This document shows positions 1-6,756 of a stretch of 6,872 nt of DNA, piece after piece. Origin of the DNA: an uncultured bacterium (GTDB lineage: Bacteria > CALINM01). A program made the translations under genes and the position numbers. The notes beneath the pieces were generated by a model, which did no database searches, was not told the DNA's origin, and saw nothing but the letters and a program-made list of their open reading frames with translations. The stretch lies in contig CALINM010000183.1 of NCBI GenBank assembly GCA_938045315.1, positions 1 to 6,872 of the forward strand. Reading direction: 5' to 3'. The stretch's first letter is position 1. Every line of letters starts with the position of its first letter.

Positions 1-7
1 TATTTCT

Positions 8-277
8 ATGAATATAGATGCAGTAAGGGAAATATCTATGGAAGTATTTAAGACAATGATTTATTTGTCCTTGCCCGTATTGTTTGTAAGTCTAATTGTA
101 GGACTTTTGGTCAGTTTATTCCAAGCGGTAACACAAATTCAAGAATTTACTTTAACCTTTGTTCCTAAAATGATTGCTGTGTTCCTAACAATTTTTTTTC
201 TCTCACCATGGATGGGAAAAGTAATAATTACTTTTACAATAAATCTTATCGATAAATTACCTCAGCTTGTGAAATAA
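8..277 (+). CDS. fliQ: FliQ, flagellar type III export gate protein
   Basis: FliQ is a small inner-membrane subunit of the flagellar export gate, where several copies pack with FliP and FliR to form the pore entrance. The 89-residue product has the usual family length and two hydrophobic segments, at about residues 16-38 and 50-72. Between them lies the family signature QAVTQIQEFTLTFVPKM (residues 39-55), and the chain ends in the typical LPQL tail. The start at 8 gives the standard family N-terminus; the in-frame ATG at 38 would remove ten residues. Only seven bases precede the start, so no ribosome-binding site can be judged. ATGA at 8-11 contains a TGA in another frame, so an upstream gene, expected to be fliP, could end there, but too little is visible to call it. 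The fliR start follows three bases after the stop. Confidence 0.96.
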   Translation: MNIDAVREISMEVFKTMIYLSLPVLFVSLIVGLLVSLFQAVTQIQEFTLTFVPKMIAVFLTIFFLSPWMGKVIITFTINLIDKLPQLVK

Positions 278-280
278 TTT

Positions 281-1043
281 ATGTTTGGCATTTTTGAATT
301 TGGTAAATATTTACCTTCTTTTCTCCTTGTTTTTTTAAGGGTAAGTATTATACTGCTTCTTTTTCCCGTATACGGTAATAGGAGTCTACCTGTTCAGTTT
401 AAAATAGGCCTGGTTATTCTTCTTACCATGATTATTTACAGTTTTATAGATGTTAGAATAAGTGTAAATACACTGCCTTTGATTATTACTCGTGAGGTTG
501 CAGTTGGTCTGATTATAGGATTTGCCTGCAAGTTGTTTTTTTTTCGTAATCGAGATGGCTGGACAACTTATAAGTAGTAGTATGGGACTTTCTGTGGCAT
601 CCATTTTTAATCCAGAGATGGGACAAAGTACGGAATTATCAAGATTATTTAGTATTATTGCCATTTTAATTTTTTTCTCAATAGATGGGCATCATGATTT
701 GATTTATTTACTAATAAAAAGTTACGAAGTTTTACCATTAGGTTCTGCAGACTTTGGTAGGATATTTCAAATATCGAAGGAGTTAATAGAAAAGATGTTT
801 TTTATTGCAATAAAACTCTCAGCCCCCACAGTCCTTCTTATGTTGATTACCAATATATATATGGCTTTTATAAGTAAAGCAGCACCTCAAATGAATGTTT
901 TCTTTGTTGGTTATCCAGTTTATATTTTTATCGGATTTCTAACAATTTTAATAGGTCTGCCATTGTTTATACTCGTAATCCAGGAAGGATTTTCAGGGCT
1001 TAAATATGATTTAGAAAAAATCTTGCTCATATTGAAAGGGTAA
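281..1043 (+). pseudogene. fliR: FliR, flagellar export gate protein; frame broken at a T9 run
   Basis: FliR is a multi-spanning membrane protein, present once per export gate beside FliP and FliQ. The region codes for a full FliR but in two frames. The first frame runs from ATG 281 to TAG 575-577 and gives a 98-residue product whose last ten residues look foreign. The second frame, one base on, holds the rest and stops at 1041-1043. It contains the hallmark EMAGQLISSSMGLS followed by FNPEMGQ, and the conserved hydrophobic C-terminal half. Dropping one T from the run at 536-544 joins them into 253 residues, a normal FliR length. The spacing between GF (80-81) and AGQ (93-95) is then 11 residues, as I recall for E. 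coli FliR. No other damage is visible, so the lesion is recent, an artefact, or bypassed by slippage. The start has only a weak ribosome-binding site and lies three bases after fliQ, which suggests coupling. Confidence 0.9.
536..544 (+). other. T9 homopolymer at the fliR frame junction
   Basis: Nine consecutive T lie exactly where the conserved FliR reading frame moves by +1. With eight T the codons read Leu-Phe-Phe-Phe-Val-Ile-Glu-Met-Ala-Gly-Gln, which matches the family. With nine T the frame reads Phe-Phe-Phe-Arg-Asn and stops at 575. The needed correction is loss of one base (or gain of two). A standard -1 ribosomal shift would enter the wrong frame. Runs this long are prone both to sequencing error and to RNA polymerase slippage. 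Confidence 0.9.
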
Positions 1044-1046
1044 TAG

Positions 1047-2081
1047 ATGCCAGATTTTGAAGAGAAAACTGAGCAGGCTACACCGCAGAAGAAGCAAAAA
1101 GCAAGGGAAAAAGGACAGATCCCTAGAAGTAGAGAATTAACCTCTATATTTGTTAGTTTTGTGATCTTCCTTTCCCTCTCACTGTATGGTAGCAAAATAG
1201 TATATGATTTGAAATATTTTATGAGGGATACTTTCAGCAATTTATACAAAAAAAACGTTATATTTACTTTAAATAATCTTTTTTTTGAGATGGCTTTTTT
1301 ACTTTTTCCTTTATTATTGATTGCCATGTCAATTGGTGCAGTCGTTTCAATAGCTCAGGGTGGATTTGTTTTAAAATCCTTTCAGTTTGAATTTAATAGA
1401 CTTAATCCAGTTGAGGGTTTTAAAAAAATCTTTTCTCCTCAAAGTTTTGTCGAACTTTTAAAGAGCCTTATGAAGTTTGCAGTTGGTGGAATCATTTTTT
1501 ATATAGTTGTAAGCAAAGTTGTTTTCGAATCGCCCCAGTTAATGAGACTCGATATGAATACTGTTGTTAGTCAGTCATTTTTTTTTATTAGAAAGGTTAC
1601 ACAGTATATACTTTTCGCATTTCTTGTACTTGCTATTCTGGACTATGGTTTGCAATATTGGCTTTATGAAAAATCGTTAAGGATGTCAAAACAGGAGATT
1701 AAAGAAGAATACAAAGAACAGGAAGGGGATCCTCTCGTAAAATCAAGGTTAAGGAGCCTTCAGAAAGAAATTAATCAAAGAAGAATGATTCAAGATGTGG
1801 CAAAGGCTACAGTTGTTATAACAAATCCGACTCATATAGCAGTTGCACTTAAATATAGTAAGGAATTGCATGCACCTAAAGTCGTAGCAAAAGGTGCAGA
1901 GTTAATTGCACAAAAAATTAAGGAAATAGCAAAAAAAAATAGTATTCCAGTTGTTGAAGATAAACCTTTGGCACGAGCTTTGTATAAATTAGAAATTGGT
2001 GAGTATATACCAGAAGAACTTTATAGGGCGGTGGCTAAGATAATTGCTTTTATTTACAAGAATAGTAATAAAACATTATAG
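1047..2081 (+). CDS. flhB: FlhB, flagellar export gate and substrate-specificity switch
   Basis: FlhB sits in the inner membrane beside the FliPQR pore. It switches export from rod/hook to filament proteins after cutting itself within a conserved NPTH motif. That motif is at residues 260-263 (bases 1824-1835), preceded by VVIT and followed by HIAVAL as in active members. The N-terminus EKTEQATPQKKQKAREKGQ (6-24) is the classic family signature. Four hydrophobic segments lie at about 31-53, 84-105, 140-160 and 186-207, followed by a charged linker and the soluble C-terminal domain. The 344-residue length is slightly below the common 350-380 but complete. GAAAGGG (1034-1040), six bases before the ATG, serves as ribosome-binding site, and the start is three bases after the fliR stop, so translation is probably coupled. 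The gene contains in-frame T9 (1578-1586) and A9 (1931-1939) runs. Confidence 0.97.
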   Translation: MPDFEEKTEQATPQKKQKAREKGQIPRSRELTSIFVSFVIFLSLSLYGSKIVYDLKYFMRDTFSNLYKKNVIFTLNNLFFEMAFLLFPLLLIAMSIGAVVSIAQGGFVLKSFQFEFNRLNPVEGFKKIFSPQSFVELLKSLMKFAVGGIIFYIVVSKVVFESPQLMRLDMNTVVSQSFFFIRKVTQYILFAFLVLAILDYGLQYWLYEKSLRMSKQEIKEEYKEQEGDPLVKSRLRSLQKEINQRRMIQDVAKATVVITNPTHIAVALKYSKELHAPKVVAKGAELIAQKIKEIAKKNSIPVVEDKPLARALYKLEIGEYIPEELYRAVAKIIAFIYKNSNKTL

Positions 2082-2084
2082 AAT

Positions 2085-2088
2085 GGAG
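2085..2088 (+). promoter_or_regulatory. Ribosome-binding site of flhA
   Basis: GGAG lies seven bases before ATG 2096 in the 14-base gap after flhB. It favours 2096 over the in-frame ATG two codons later, which would be 13 bases away. Confidence 0.75.
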
Positions 2089-2095
2089 CACGATA

Positions 2096-4126
2096 ATGGA
2101 AATGATAAAAGAACTTAATAAAAGAAGTGATTTGATAATTGGATTTAGTGTTGTTGGTATTATTGGTGTCATGATTTTGCCAGTTCCACCAGTCTTGCTT
2201 GATTTAATGCTTTCATTTTCAATATCTATCTCCATTGTCATTTTAGTGACAAGCATTTATATAAAAAAACCCCTTGATTTTTCTGTTTTTCCTTCAGTAC
2301 TTTTAATGACCACCCTTTTCAGGTTAGCCTTAAATGTATCTTCCACTAGATTGATTCTCTTAAGAGGTTCTGAAGGGATTGATGCAGCAGGAGAGGTTAT
2401 CAAATCTTTTGGTAATTTTGTGGTAGGGGGTAACTATGTTGTTGGTTTTGTGATTTTTTTAATTCTAATAACGATAAATTTTATTGTTATTACTAAAGGT
2501 GCCGGTAGAATTGCTGAGGTTGCCGCAAGATTTACCCTTGATGGTATGCCTGGTAAACAGATGAGTATTGACGCTGATCTAAATGCAGGACTTATTGATG
2601 AAAAAGAAGCAAGACTTAGAAGAAAGCTTGTTTCAGAAGAAGCAGATTTTTATGGGGCTATGGATGGAGCAAGCAAATTTGTAAGAGGTGACGCGATAGC
2701 AGGAATAATAATTACTATTATAAATATTGTTGGAGGATTTATTATTGGTGTATTTCAAAAAGGGATGCCTATTGGTGAAGCCGCAAAAACTTACACTATT
2801 TTGACCATTGGCGATGGATTGGTAAGTCAGATTCCAGCCCTACTAATATCCACAGCAGCTGGGATTATAGTAAGTAGAGCAGGTTCTGAAGTAGATTTAG
2901 GTAATGAAATAACAAAACAGGTTGTAGTTAACCCAAAACCTCTGGGTACAGCAGCTGTTATTATGGCTATTTTAGGTTTTGTCCCAGGCCTACCTCATTT
3001 TCCCTTTTTTATTTTAGCAGTCATTACTGGGACTGTTGGATATGTAATAAAAAAGGCAATCCAAGTGGAGGATAGGGTAAAGGATGAAGAAAGTAAACCA
3101 AAAGAGACTGTTATAGATTCATTCATAGATTATGATCCCTTGAGCTTAGAAATAGGCTATGGACTAATTCCTCTCGTAGAGGATGAGAACTTACTACTTG
3201 CTAAAATTAAAGCAATGCGCAGGCAGCTTGCTGCAGAGCTTGGTTTTGTAATTCCCTCAATTCATATTAAGGACAATCTACAACTAAAGCCTCATGAATA
3301 TTCATTTCTTATAAGGGGTATCGAAGTGGGAAGAAGTGAAGTTATGATGGGATATAAACTTGTAATTCCTTCAGGGGATTTAGAGGGGATAGAGGGTATA
3401 CCTACTAAGGAACCGGCATTTGGATTAAGTGCTTACTGGGTAAAAGAGGAAGATGCAGATAAAGCAATAGCTAAAGGGTGCATGGTTGTTGATGTTGCAA
3501 CAGCAATAGCAACTCATATAACTGAGATTATTAAAAACCATTCTTATGAAATTTTAACGAGAAACATGTTACAGGAAATTCTCGATAGAATATCTAAAAC
3601 AAACCCAAAGCTTGTGGAGGAACTAATACCTCAACATATAACTTTAGGTGGACTTCAGAGAATTTTGCAAAACCTGCTTAAAGAAAAAGTACCTATAAAT
3701 GATATGGTAACTATTCTTGAGTGTTTACTTGACTACGCACCACAGATAAAGGACGTGGAAATATTAACAGAATATGTAAGACAATCCCTTGCAAGATATA
3801 TCACAAAAACATATATGAATATGGATGGAATTATAAAAGTAGTTACCCTCGATCCAAATTTTGAAAGAGAGATTGCAAAGGCAAATGAGAACAACGGTGT
3901 AGTTAGCCCAGAGCTTATAAATGGAATTATTAAAGCTATAGAGAAGGGTATATCAAACGGCATTTTTAAAGGGGAGTATCCAATTATCTTATGTTCTTCT
4001 GTTGCACGAAGACATGTAAGAAGGATTACAGAGAGACTACTCCCATCTTTAGTTATACTTTCCAGCTCAGAAATTTATGATAATGCAAAAATACAGATTA
4101 CAGGGGTTTTGAAGTATGAAGATTAA
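2096..4126 (+). CDS. flhA: FlhA, flagellar export gate, proton-coupled
   Basis: FlhA forms a nonameric ring under the FliPQR-FlhB complex. Its membrane part uses the proton gradient, and its large cytoplasmic domain docks chaperone-substrate complexes. The 676-residue protein has the normal architecture: several membrane segments within residues 12-320, interrupted by the highly conserved cytoplasmic FHIPEP-type loop, then a soluble domain from about 321 to the end. Visible signatures include PLDFSVFPSVLLMTTLFRLALN (59-80, abridged family core), AEVAARFTLDGMPGKQMSID (140-159), DLNAGLID (161-168) and FVRGDAIAGI (195-204 region). The last includes Asp199, which corresponds to Salmonella Asp208, an essential proton-pathway residue. 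All conserved positions I looked for are present, so the protein should be functional. The start is supported by GGAG at 2085-2088. The 3' end overlaps flhF by 11 bases. Confidence 0.98.
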   Translation: MEMIKELNKRSDLIIGFSVVGIIGVMILPVPPVLLDLMLSFSISISIVILVTSIYIKKPLDFSVFPSVLLMTTLFRLALNVSSTRLILLRGSEGIDAAGEVIKSFGNFVVGGNYVVGFVIFLILITINFIVITKGAGRIAEVAARFTLDGMPGKQMSIDADLNAGLIDEKEARLRRKLVSEEADFYGAMDGASKFVRGDAIAGIIITIINIVGGFIIGVFQKGMPIGEAAKTYTILTIGDGLVSQIPALLISTAAGIIVSRAGSEVDLGNEITKQVVVNPKPLGTAAVIMAILGFVPGLPHFPFFILAVITGTVGYVIKKAIQVEDRVKDEESKPKETVIDSFIDYDPLSLEIGYGLIPLVEDENLLLAKIKAMRRQLAAELGFVIPSIHIKDNLQLKPHEYSFLIRGIEVGRSEVMMGYKLVIPSGDLEGIEGIPTKEPAFGLSAYWVKEEDADKAIAKGCMVVDVATAIATHITEIIKNHSYEILTRNMLQEILDRISKTNPKLVEELIPQHITLGGLQRILQNLLKEKVPINDMVTILECLLDYAPQIKDVEILTEYVRQSLARYITKTYMNMDGIIKVVTLDPNFEREIAKANENNGVVSPELINGIIKAIEKGISNGIFKGEYPIILCSSVARRHVRRITERLLPSLVILSSSEIYDNAKIQITGVLKYED

Positions 4127-5150
4127 GAGTTTTACAGGTAAAAGTTATAGTGAAGCATTAGATTTAGTAAAAAAGGAATTTGGCCCTGATGCTGTGATAC
4201 TAGAAACGGAAGAGATAAAGGGAAAGGATTTTATAGTGAAGATTACTGCAGCAGTAGATTACGATAGCAATTACAATTATAAGGGAATTCATTTTTCCAG
4301 TTATCTAAAAAATGAAATTATACAGGAAAGGGAGTGTATTGATAATGATTACGATTTATCTAAGGAAATAAGAGAAATCAAAGATATGCTGATGGATATG
4401 AAGTCCCAGGGTAAATCTATTGACAAAATAAAAAGTAATTTTTTCACTAAATTAGGAATCAAAAATGAATTCATAAAGGAGTTTATGGATATAAATGATG
4501 ATGAAATTTATGAGAAAATGTCTTCGGAAATTAAGGCGGGATATAAATTATCTAATGGTAAAACAGTAATGCTTGTTGGTCCCACTGGTGTTGGTAAGAC
4601 TACAACGATTATCAAATTAGCATCCTTTGCAGTTAAAATAGGAAAAAAAGTGGGGATTATAAATTTAGATAGCTTCAGGTTAGGTGCCTTTGAACAAATG
4701 CGTGTTTTTTGCCAGCTTTTAGGAATACCCTTTTGCTCGGTAAATGATGTAGAAGAATTTAAATACGTTTATAGTGAATTTTCTAAGAATAAGAATATCA
4801 TTTTCATCGATACTACGGGACGCAATCCTAAAGACAAAAACTATTTAAATAAGTTAGGTAAAATAAGAGATTATGGATTGCCTGTGGAAGTTCACTTGAC
4901 TGTGAGTCTTAGCATGCAGGATGAAATTTTTATTAAGGCTAAAGAGAATTATCAACTGTTGGGAATTGATTATATTATTTTTACAAAGTTAGATGAAGCC
5001 TATAGTTATGGCAGTATCTACAATATTTTTAAAGTCTACGATAAGCCAATTTCTTACTTAACAAATGGTCAGAGGATTCCTAATGATATTCAGGCTGTTA
5101 GCCCTTCAAAACTTACAAATTTGATTTTAAGAAGAGGTGTTATTCAATGA
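4116..5150 (+). CDS. flhF: FlhF, SRP-type GTPase for flagellar placement
   Basis: FlhF is the third member of the SRP GTPase family, beside Ffh and FtsY. At the membrane it marks the site of flagellar assembly and is antagonised by FlhG. The N-terminus MKIKSFTGKSYSEALDLV followed by GPDAVIL (23-29) is diagnostic. Residues 81-100 look helical and probably form a coiled coil. The GTPase (G) domain shows the P-loop GPTGVGKTT (155-163), DSFRLGAFEQ (185-194), DTTGR (232-236, G3), TKLDE (290-294, G4) and NGQRIPNDI (317-325). The C-terminal part matches the family end. At 344 residues it is at the short end because the variable basic linker between residues 45 and 110 is brief. AGGGG (4102-4106), nine bases before the ATG, supports this start inside the flhA end. 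Its stop overlaps the flhG start in ATGA. Confidence 0.96.
   Translation: MKIKSFTGKSYSEALDLVKKEFGPDAVILETEEIKGKDFIVKITAAVDYDSNYNYKGIHFSSYLKNEIIQERECIDNDYDLSKEIREIKDMLMDMKSQGKSIDKIKSNFFTKLGIKNEFIKEFMDINDDEIYEKMSSEIKAGYKLSNGKTVMLVGPTGVGKTTTIIKLASFAVKIGKKVGIINLDSFRLGAFEQMRVFCQLLGIPFCSVNDVEEFKYVYSEFSKNKNIIFIDTTGRNPKDKNYLNKLGKIRDYGLPVEVHLTVSLSMQDEIFIKAKENYQLLGIDYIIFTKLDEAYSYGSIYNIFKVYDKPISYLTNGQRIPNDIQAVSPSKLTNLILRRGVIQ
5133..5139 (+). promoter_or_regulatory. Ribosome-binding site of flhG
   Basis: AGAGGTG, inside the flhF end, is a strong match to the 16S 3' tail and lies seven bases before ATG 5147. It fixes this start. The frame stays open back to 5102, but the upstream stretch has no ATG or GTG and no family motif. 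Confidence 0.75.
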
Positions 5151-5986
5151 AAAAGTATAAAAATAATAAATCAATAAAAACAATTACAATAGCAAGTGGT
5201 AAAGGTGGTGTGGGTAAGACTAATATCGTAGCTAATTTAGGAATAGCTCTAAGAAAAATGGGTAAAGAAGTCTTAATCTTTGATGCTGATCTTGGACTAA
5301 GTAATATCGATGTCCTTCTTTCTTTGGCCCCAAAATATAGTATTGATCATGTTATTAGGGGGGAAAAGAGTCTAAAAGAAATTATCGTTGAAGGCCCCGC
5401 AGGCATTAGAGTACTTCCTGCAGGTAGTGGAATTCAAGAACTAACAAGTTTAAATGAGTTTCAGAGGTTAAGGATTTTAGAAGAGTTTGAAAATTATAAT
5501 GAAAATATAGATATAATGTTAATCGATACATCTGCTGGTATTTCTGAAAATGTATCTTTCTTCTGTTCTGCTGTCCAGGAAGTCATTATTTTGACAACAC
5601 CAGAACCTACGTCTATCACTGATGCTTATGCACTTATAAAGATTTTGCATAATAAGTATAAGGAGGAAAAGTTTAGCCTGGTGGTAAACTTAATAAAAAA
5701 TGAGGATGAGGCAAAGCTGGTTTATAAGAGGCTTGCTATGGTAACAGAAAAATTTTTAAGAATTGATCTTAGCTATTTAGGTTTTGTTAGATATGATGAA
5801 AATGTAAAAAGGGCTGTAAAAGAACAGTCTGCTTTTATTGAATTATACCCCAACACTTTTGCAAGTAAGGATATTATTGATTTGGCGAATAAAATTCTTA
5901 ATTCAGAAGTTAAATGTAAAGGTAGTATGCAGTTTTTTTTAAAAAATTTTTTAATGGGTCTTAAAGAAGAGGTATGTAGTTTATGA
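5147..5986 (+). CDS. flhG: FlhG (FleN/YlxH), MinD-like ATPase
   Basis: FlhG is a ParA/MinD-family ATPase that dimerises on ATP, binds the membrane and limits flagellar number, partly by stimulating the FlhF GTPase. The deviant Walker A motif GKGGVGKT is at 18-25, with the signature lysine at 19. DADLGLSNID (46-55) is the Walker A' segment, and LIDTSAGIS (125-133) is Walker B with the family's typical DT-AG form. TTPEPTSITDAYALIK (150-165) is the classic FlhG/MinD signature. The C-terminal MQFFLKNFLMGLKEE (261-275) looks like an amphipathic membrane-targeting helix. The N-terminus before the first strand is only about ten residues and lacks the DQAxxLR motif that activates FlhF in several species. 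The 279-residue length is otherwise normal. The gene overlaps flhF and fliA by four bases each (ATGA), indicating strong translational coupling. Its neighbours separate it from MinD proper. Confidence 0.95.
   Translation: MKKYKNNKSIKTITIASGKGGVGKTNIVANLGIALRKMGKEVLIFDADLGLSNIDVLLSLAPKYSIDHVIRGEKSLKEIIVEGPAGIRVLPAGSGIQELTSLNEFQRLRILEEFENYNENIDIMLIDTSAGISENVSFFCSAVQEVIILTTPEPTSITDAYALIKILHNKYKEEKFSLVVNLIKNEDEAKLVYKRLAMVTEKFLRIDLSYLGFVRYDENVKRAVKEQSAFIELYPNTFASKDIIDLANKILNSEVKCKGSMQFFLKNFLMGLKEEVCSL
5965..5972 (+). promoter_or_regulatory. Ribosome-binding site of fliA
   Basis: AGAAGAGG within the flhG end lies ten bases before ATG 5983. The spacing is slightly long, but the ATGA overlap would allow re-initiation by ribosomes that finish flhG. 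Confidence 0.6.
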
Positions 5987-6705
5987 AAGAGGTACTAGTT
6001 AAATATTCTGTAGATGAAAAGGAAGAAATTATAAATAATTTTATCCCCTATATTAAGTATACAGCATCCAGGTTAAGTTGGAGGCTTCCAGCTTGTCTTA
6101 CGGAAGATGATTTAATAAGCGCTGGAATTATTGGTTTACTGGATGCGTTAGAAAGGTATGATCCAAAAGTTGCTAAATTAAATACTTATGTTGAATATAG
6201 AATAAAAGGTTCTATGTTAGACCTGATCGAGAAAAACCAGTTTTTACCTAAACATTTAAATAAAAAGATTTTTGATTTGAAAAAGACTATAGACCAGTTA
6301 GAAATAGAGTTGGGTAGATGCCCTGAAGATGAAGAAATAGCAGGTAAATGTGGTATAACTCTTGAAGAGTATTATGAAGTTTTATGCGATATGAACAAAT
6401 TAAAGAACTTCTCCTTTGAGATATTGGATAACAATAATGAAATAGTTAGTCTATTAGATTTAGTCTCAGATTCAGAAGACAATCAACCTGAAAAAGTTTT
6501 AGAGAAAAATCAATTAGTAGAAAAAATTGCTACTGCGATAGATAAACTAAGTGAGAAAGAAAAAATAATAATAAATTTATATTATTATGAGGAGCTTACA
6601 ATGAAAGAAATTGCAAAAGTATTGGGGTTGACTGAGGGTAGAGTTTCCCAAATACATAATCAGGCTATGGGAAAGCTTAAGTTAAAGTTAATGGATTATA
6701 AATAA
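5983..6705 (+). CDS. fliA: Flagellar sigma factor sigma-28 (FliA/SigD)
   Basis: This alternative sigma factor directs RNA polymerase to late flagellar and chemotaxis promoters; in most bacteria it is held back by FlgM, which is not seen here. The 240-residue length matches E. coli FliA (239). Region 2 (about 16-90) has LPACLTEDDLISAGIIGLLDA and ERYDP, followed by NTYVEYRIKGSMLD. Region 3 follows, with LGRCPEDEEIA (110-120). Region 4 (about 184-236) has LSEKEKIIINLYYYEELT and the helix-turn-helix EIAKVLGLTEGRVSQIHNQA (209-228). In a gap-free alignment to E. coli FliA with an offset of one, recalled from memory, promoter-contact positions Arg84, Asp87, Trp88 and Arg91 become Glu83, Gln86, Phe87 and Lys90, so -10 recognition may differ. 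The start is supported by this alignment and by the ATGA overlap with flhG. Its place at the end of the export-gate operon suggests it is made together with early components. Confidence 0.95.
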   Translation: MKEVLVKYSVDEKEEIINNFIPYIKYTASRLSWRLPACLTEDDLISAGIIGLLDALERYDPKVAKLNTYVEYRIKGSMLDLIEKNQFLPKHLNKKIFDLKKTIDQLEIELGRCPEDEEIAGKCGITLEEYYEVLCDMNKLKNFSFEILDNNNEIVSLLDLVSDSEDNQPEKVLEKNQLVEKIATAIDKLSEKEKIIINLYYYEELTMKEIAKVLGLTEGRVSQIHNQAMGKLKLKLMDYK

Positions 6706-6756
6706 TTAGTATTTATTAATTTGAATTTTTTTGAATAACGTGTATTTTAAAAGAAA

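Noticed and set aside
1-11. Tail of fliP ending in the TGA at 9-11
   Set aside because: Gene order predicts fliP here and the ATGA overlap is plausible, but only about two codons are visible, so it cannot be supported as a feature.
536-544. Programmed -1 ribosomal frameshift at the fliR T run
   Set aside because: A -1 shift enters the frame that does not encode FliR; the required change is +1 (or -2), so a classic X-XXY-YYZ mechanism does not explain it.
386-664. Open frame on the minus strand opposite fliR
   Set aside because: It lies wholly opposite conserved fliR coding sequence and its translation resembles no known family; it is a shadow frame. The same holds for minus-strand frames at 920-1327, 2050-2256 and 3733-3963.
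522-1043. A separate gene starting at TTG 522 (or ATG 555) for the second half of fliR
   Set aside because: Its first residues (before the AGQ motif) match FliR only from the homopolymer onward, there is no ribosome-binding site, and split FliR is not a known arrangement. It is best read as the out-of-frame remainder of fliR.
6700-6740. Rho-independent terminator after fliA
   Set aside because: Only a five-pair A-T stem (6701-6705 with 6713-6717) precedes the T run at about 6726-6732; it has no G-C pairs and is too weak.
6721-6748. Promoter TTGAAT - 16 bases - TATTTT ahead of the response regulator
   Set aside because: Such matches are expected by chance in A/T-only sequence, and transcription would begin almost at the start codon. 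No sigma-28 or sigma-54 pattern is seen either.
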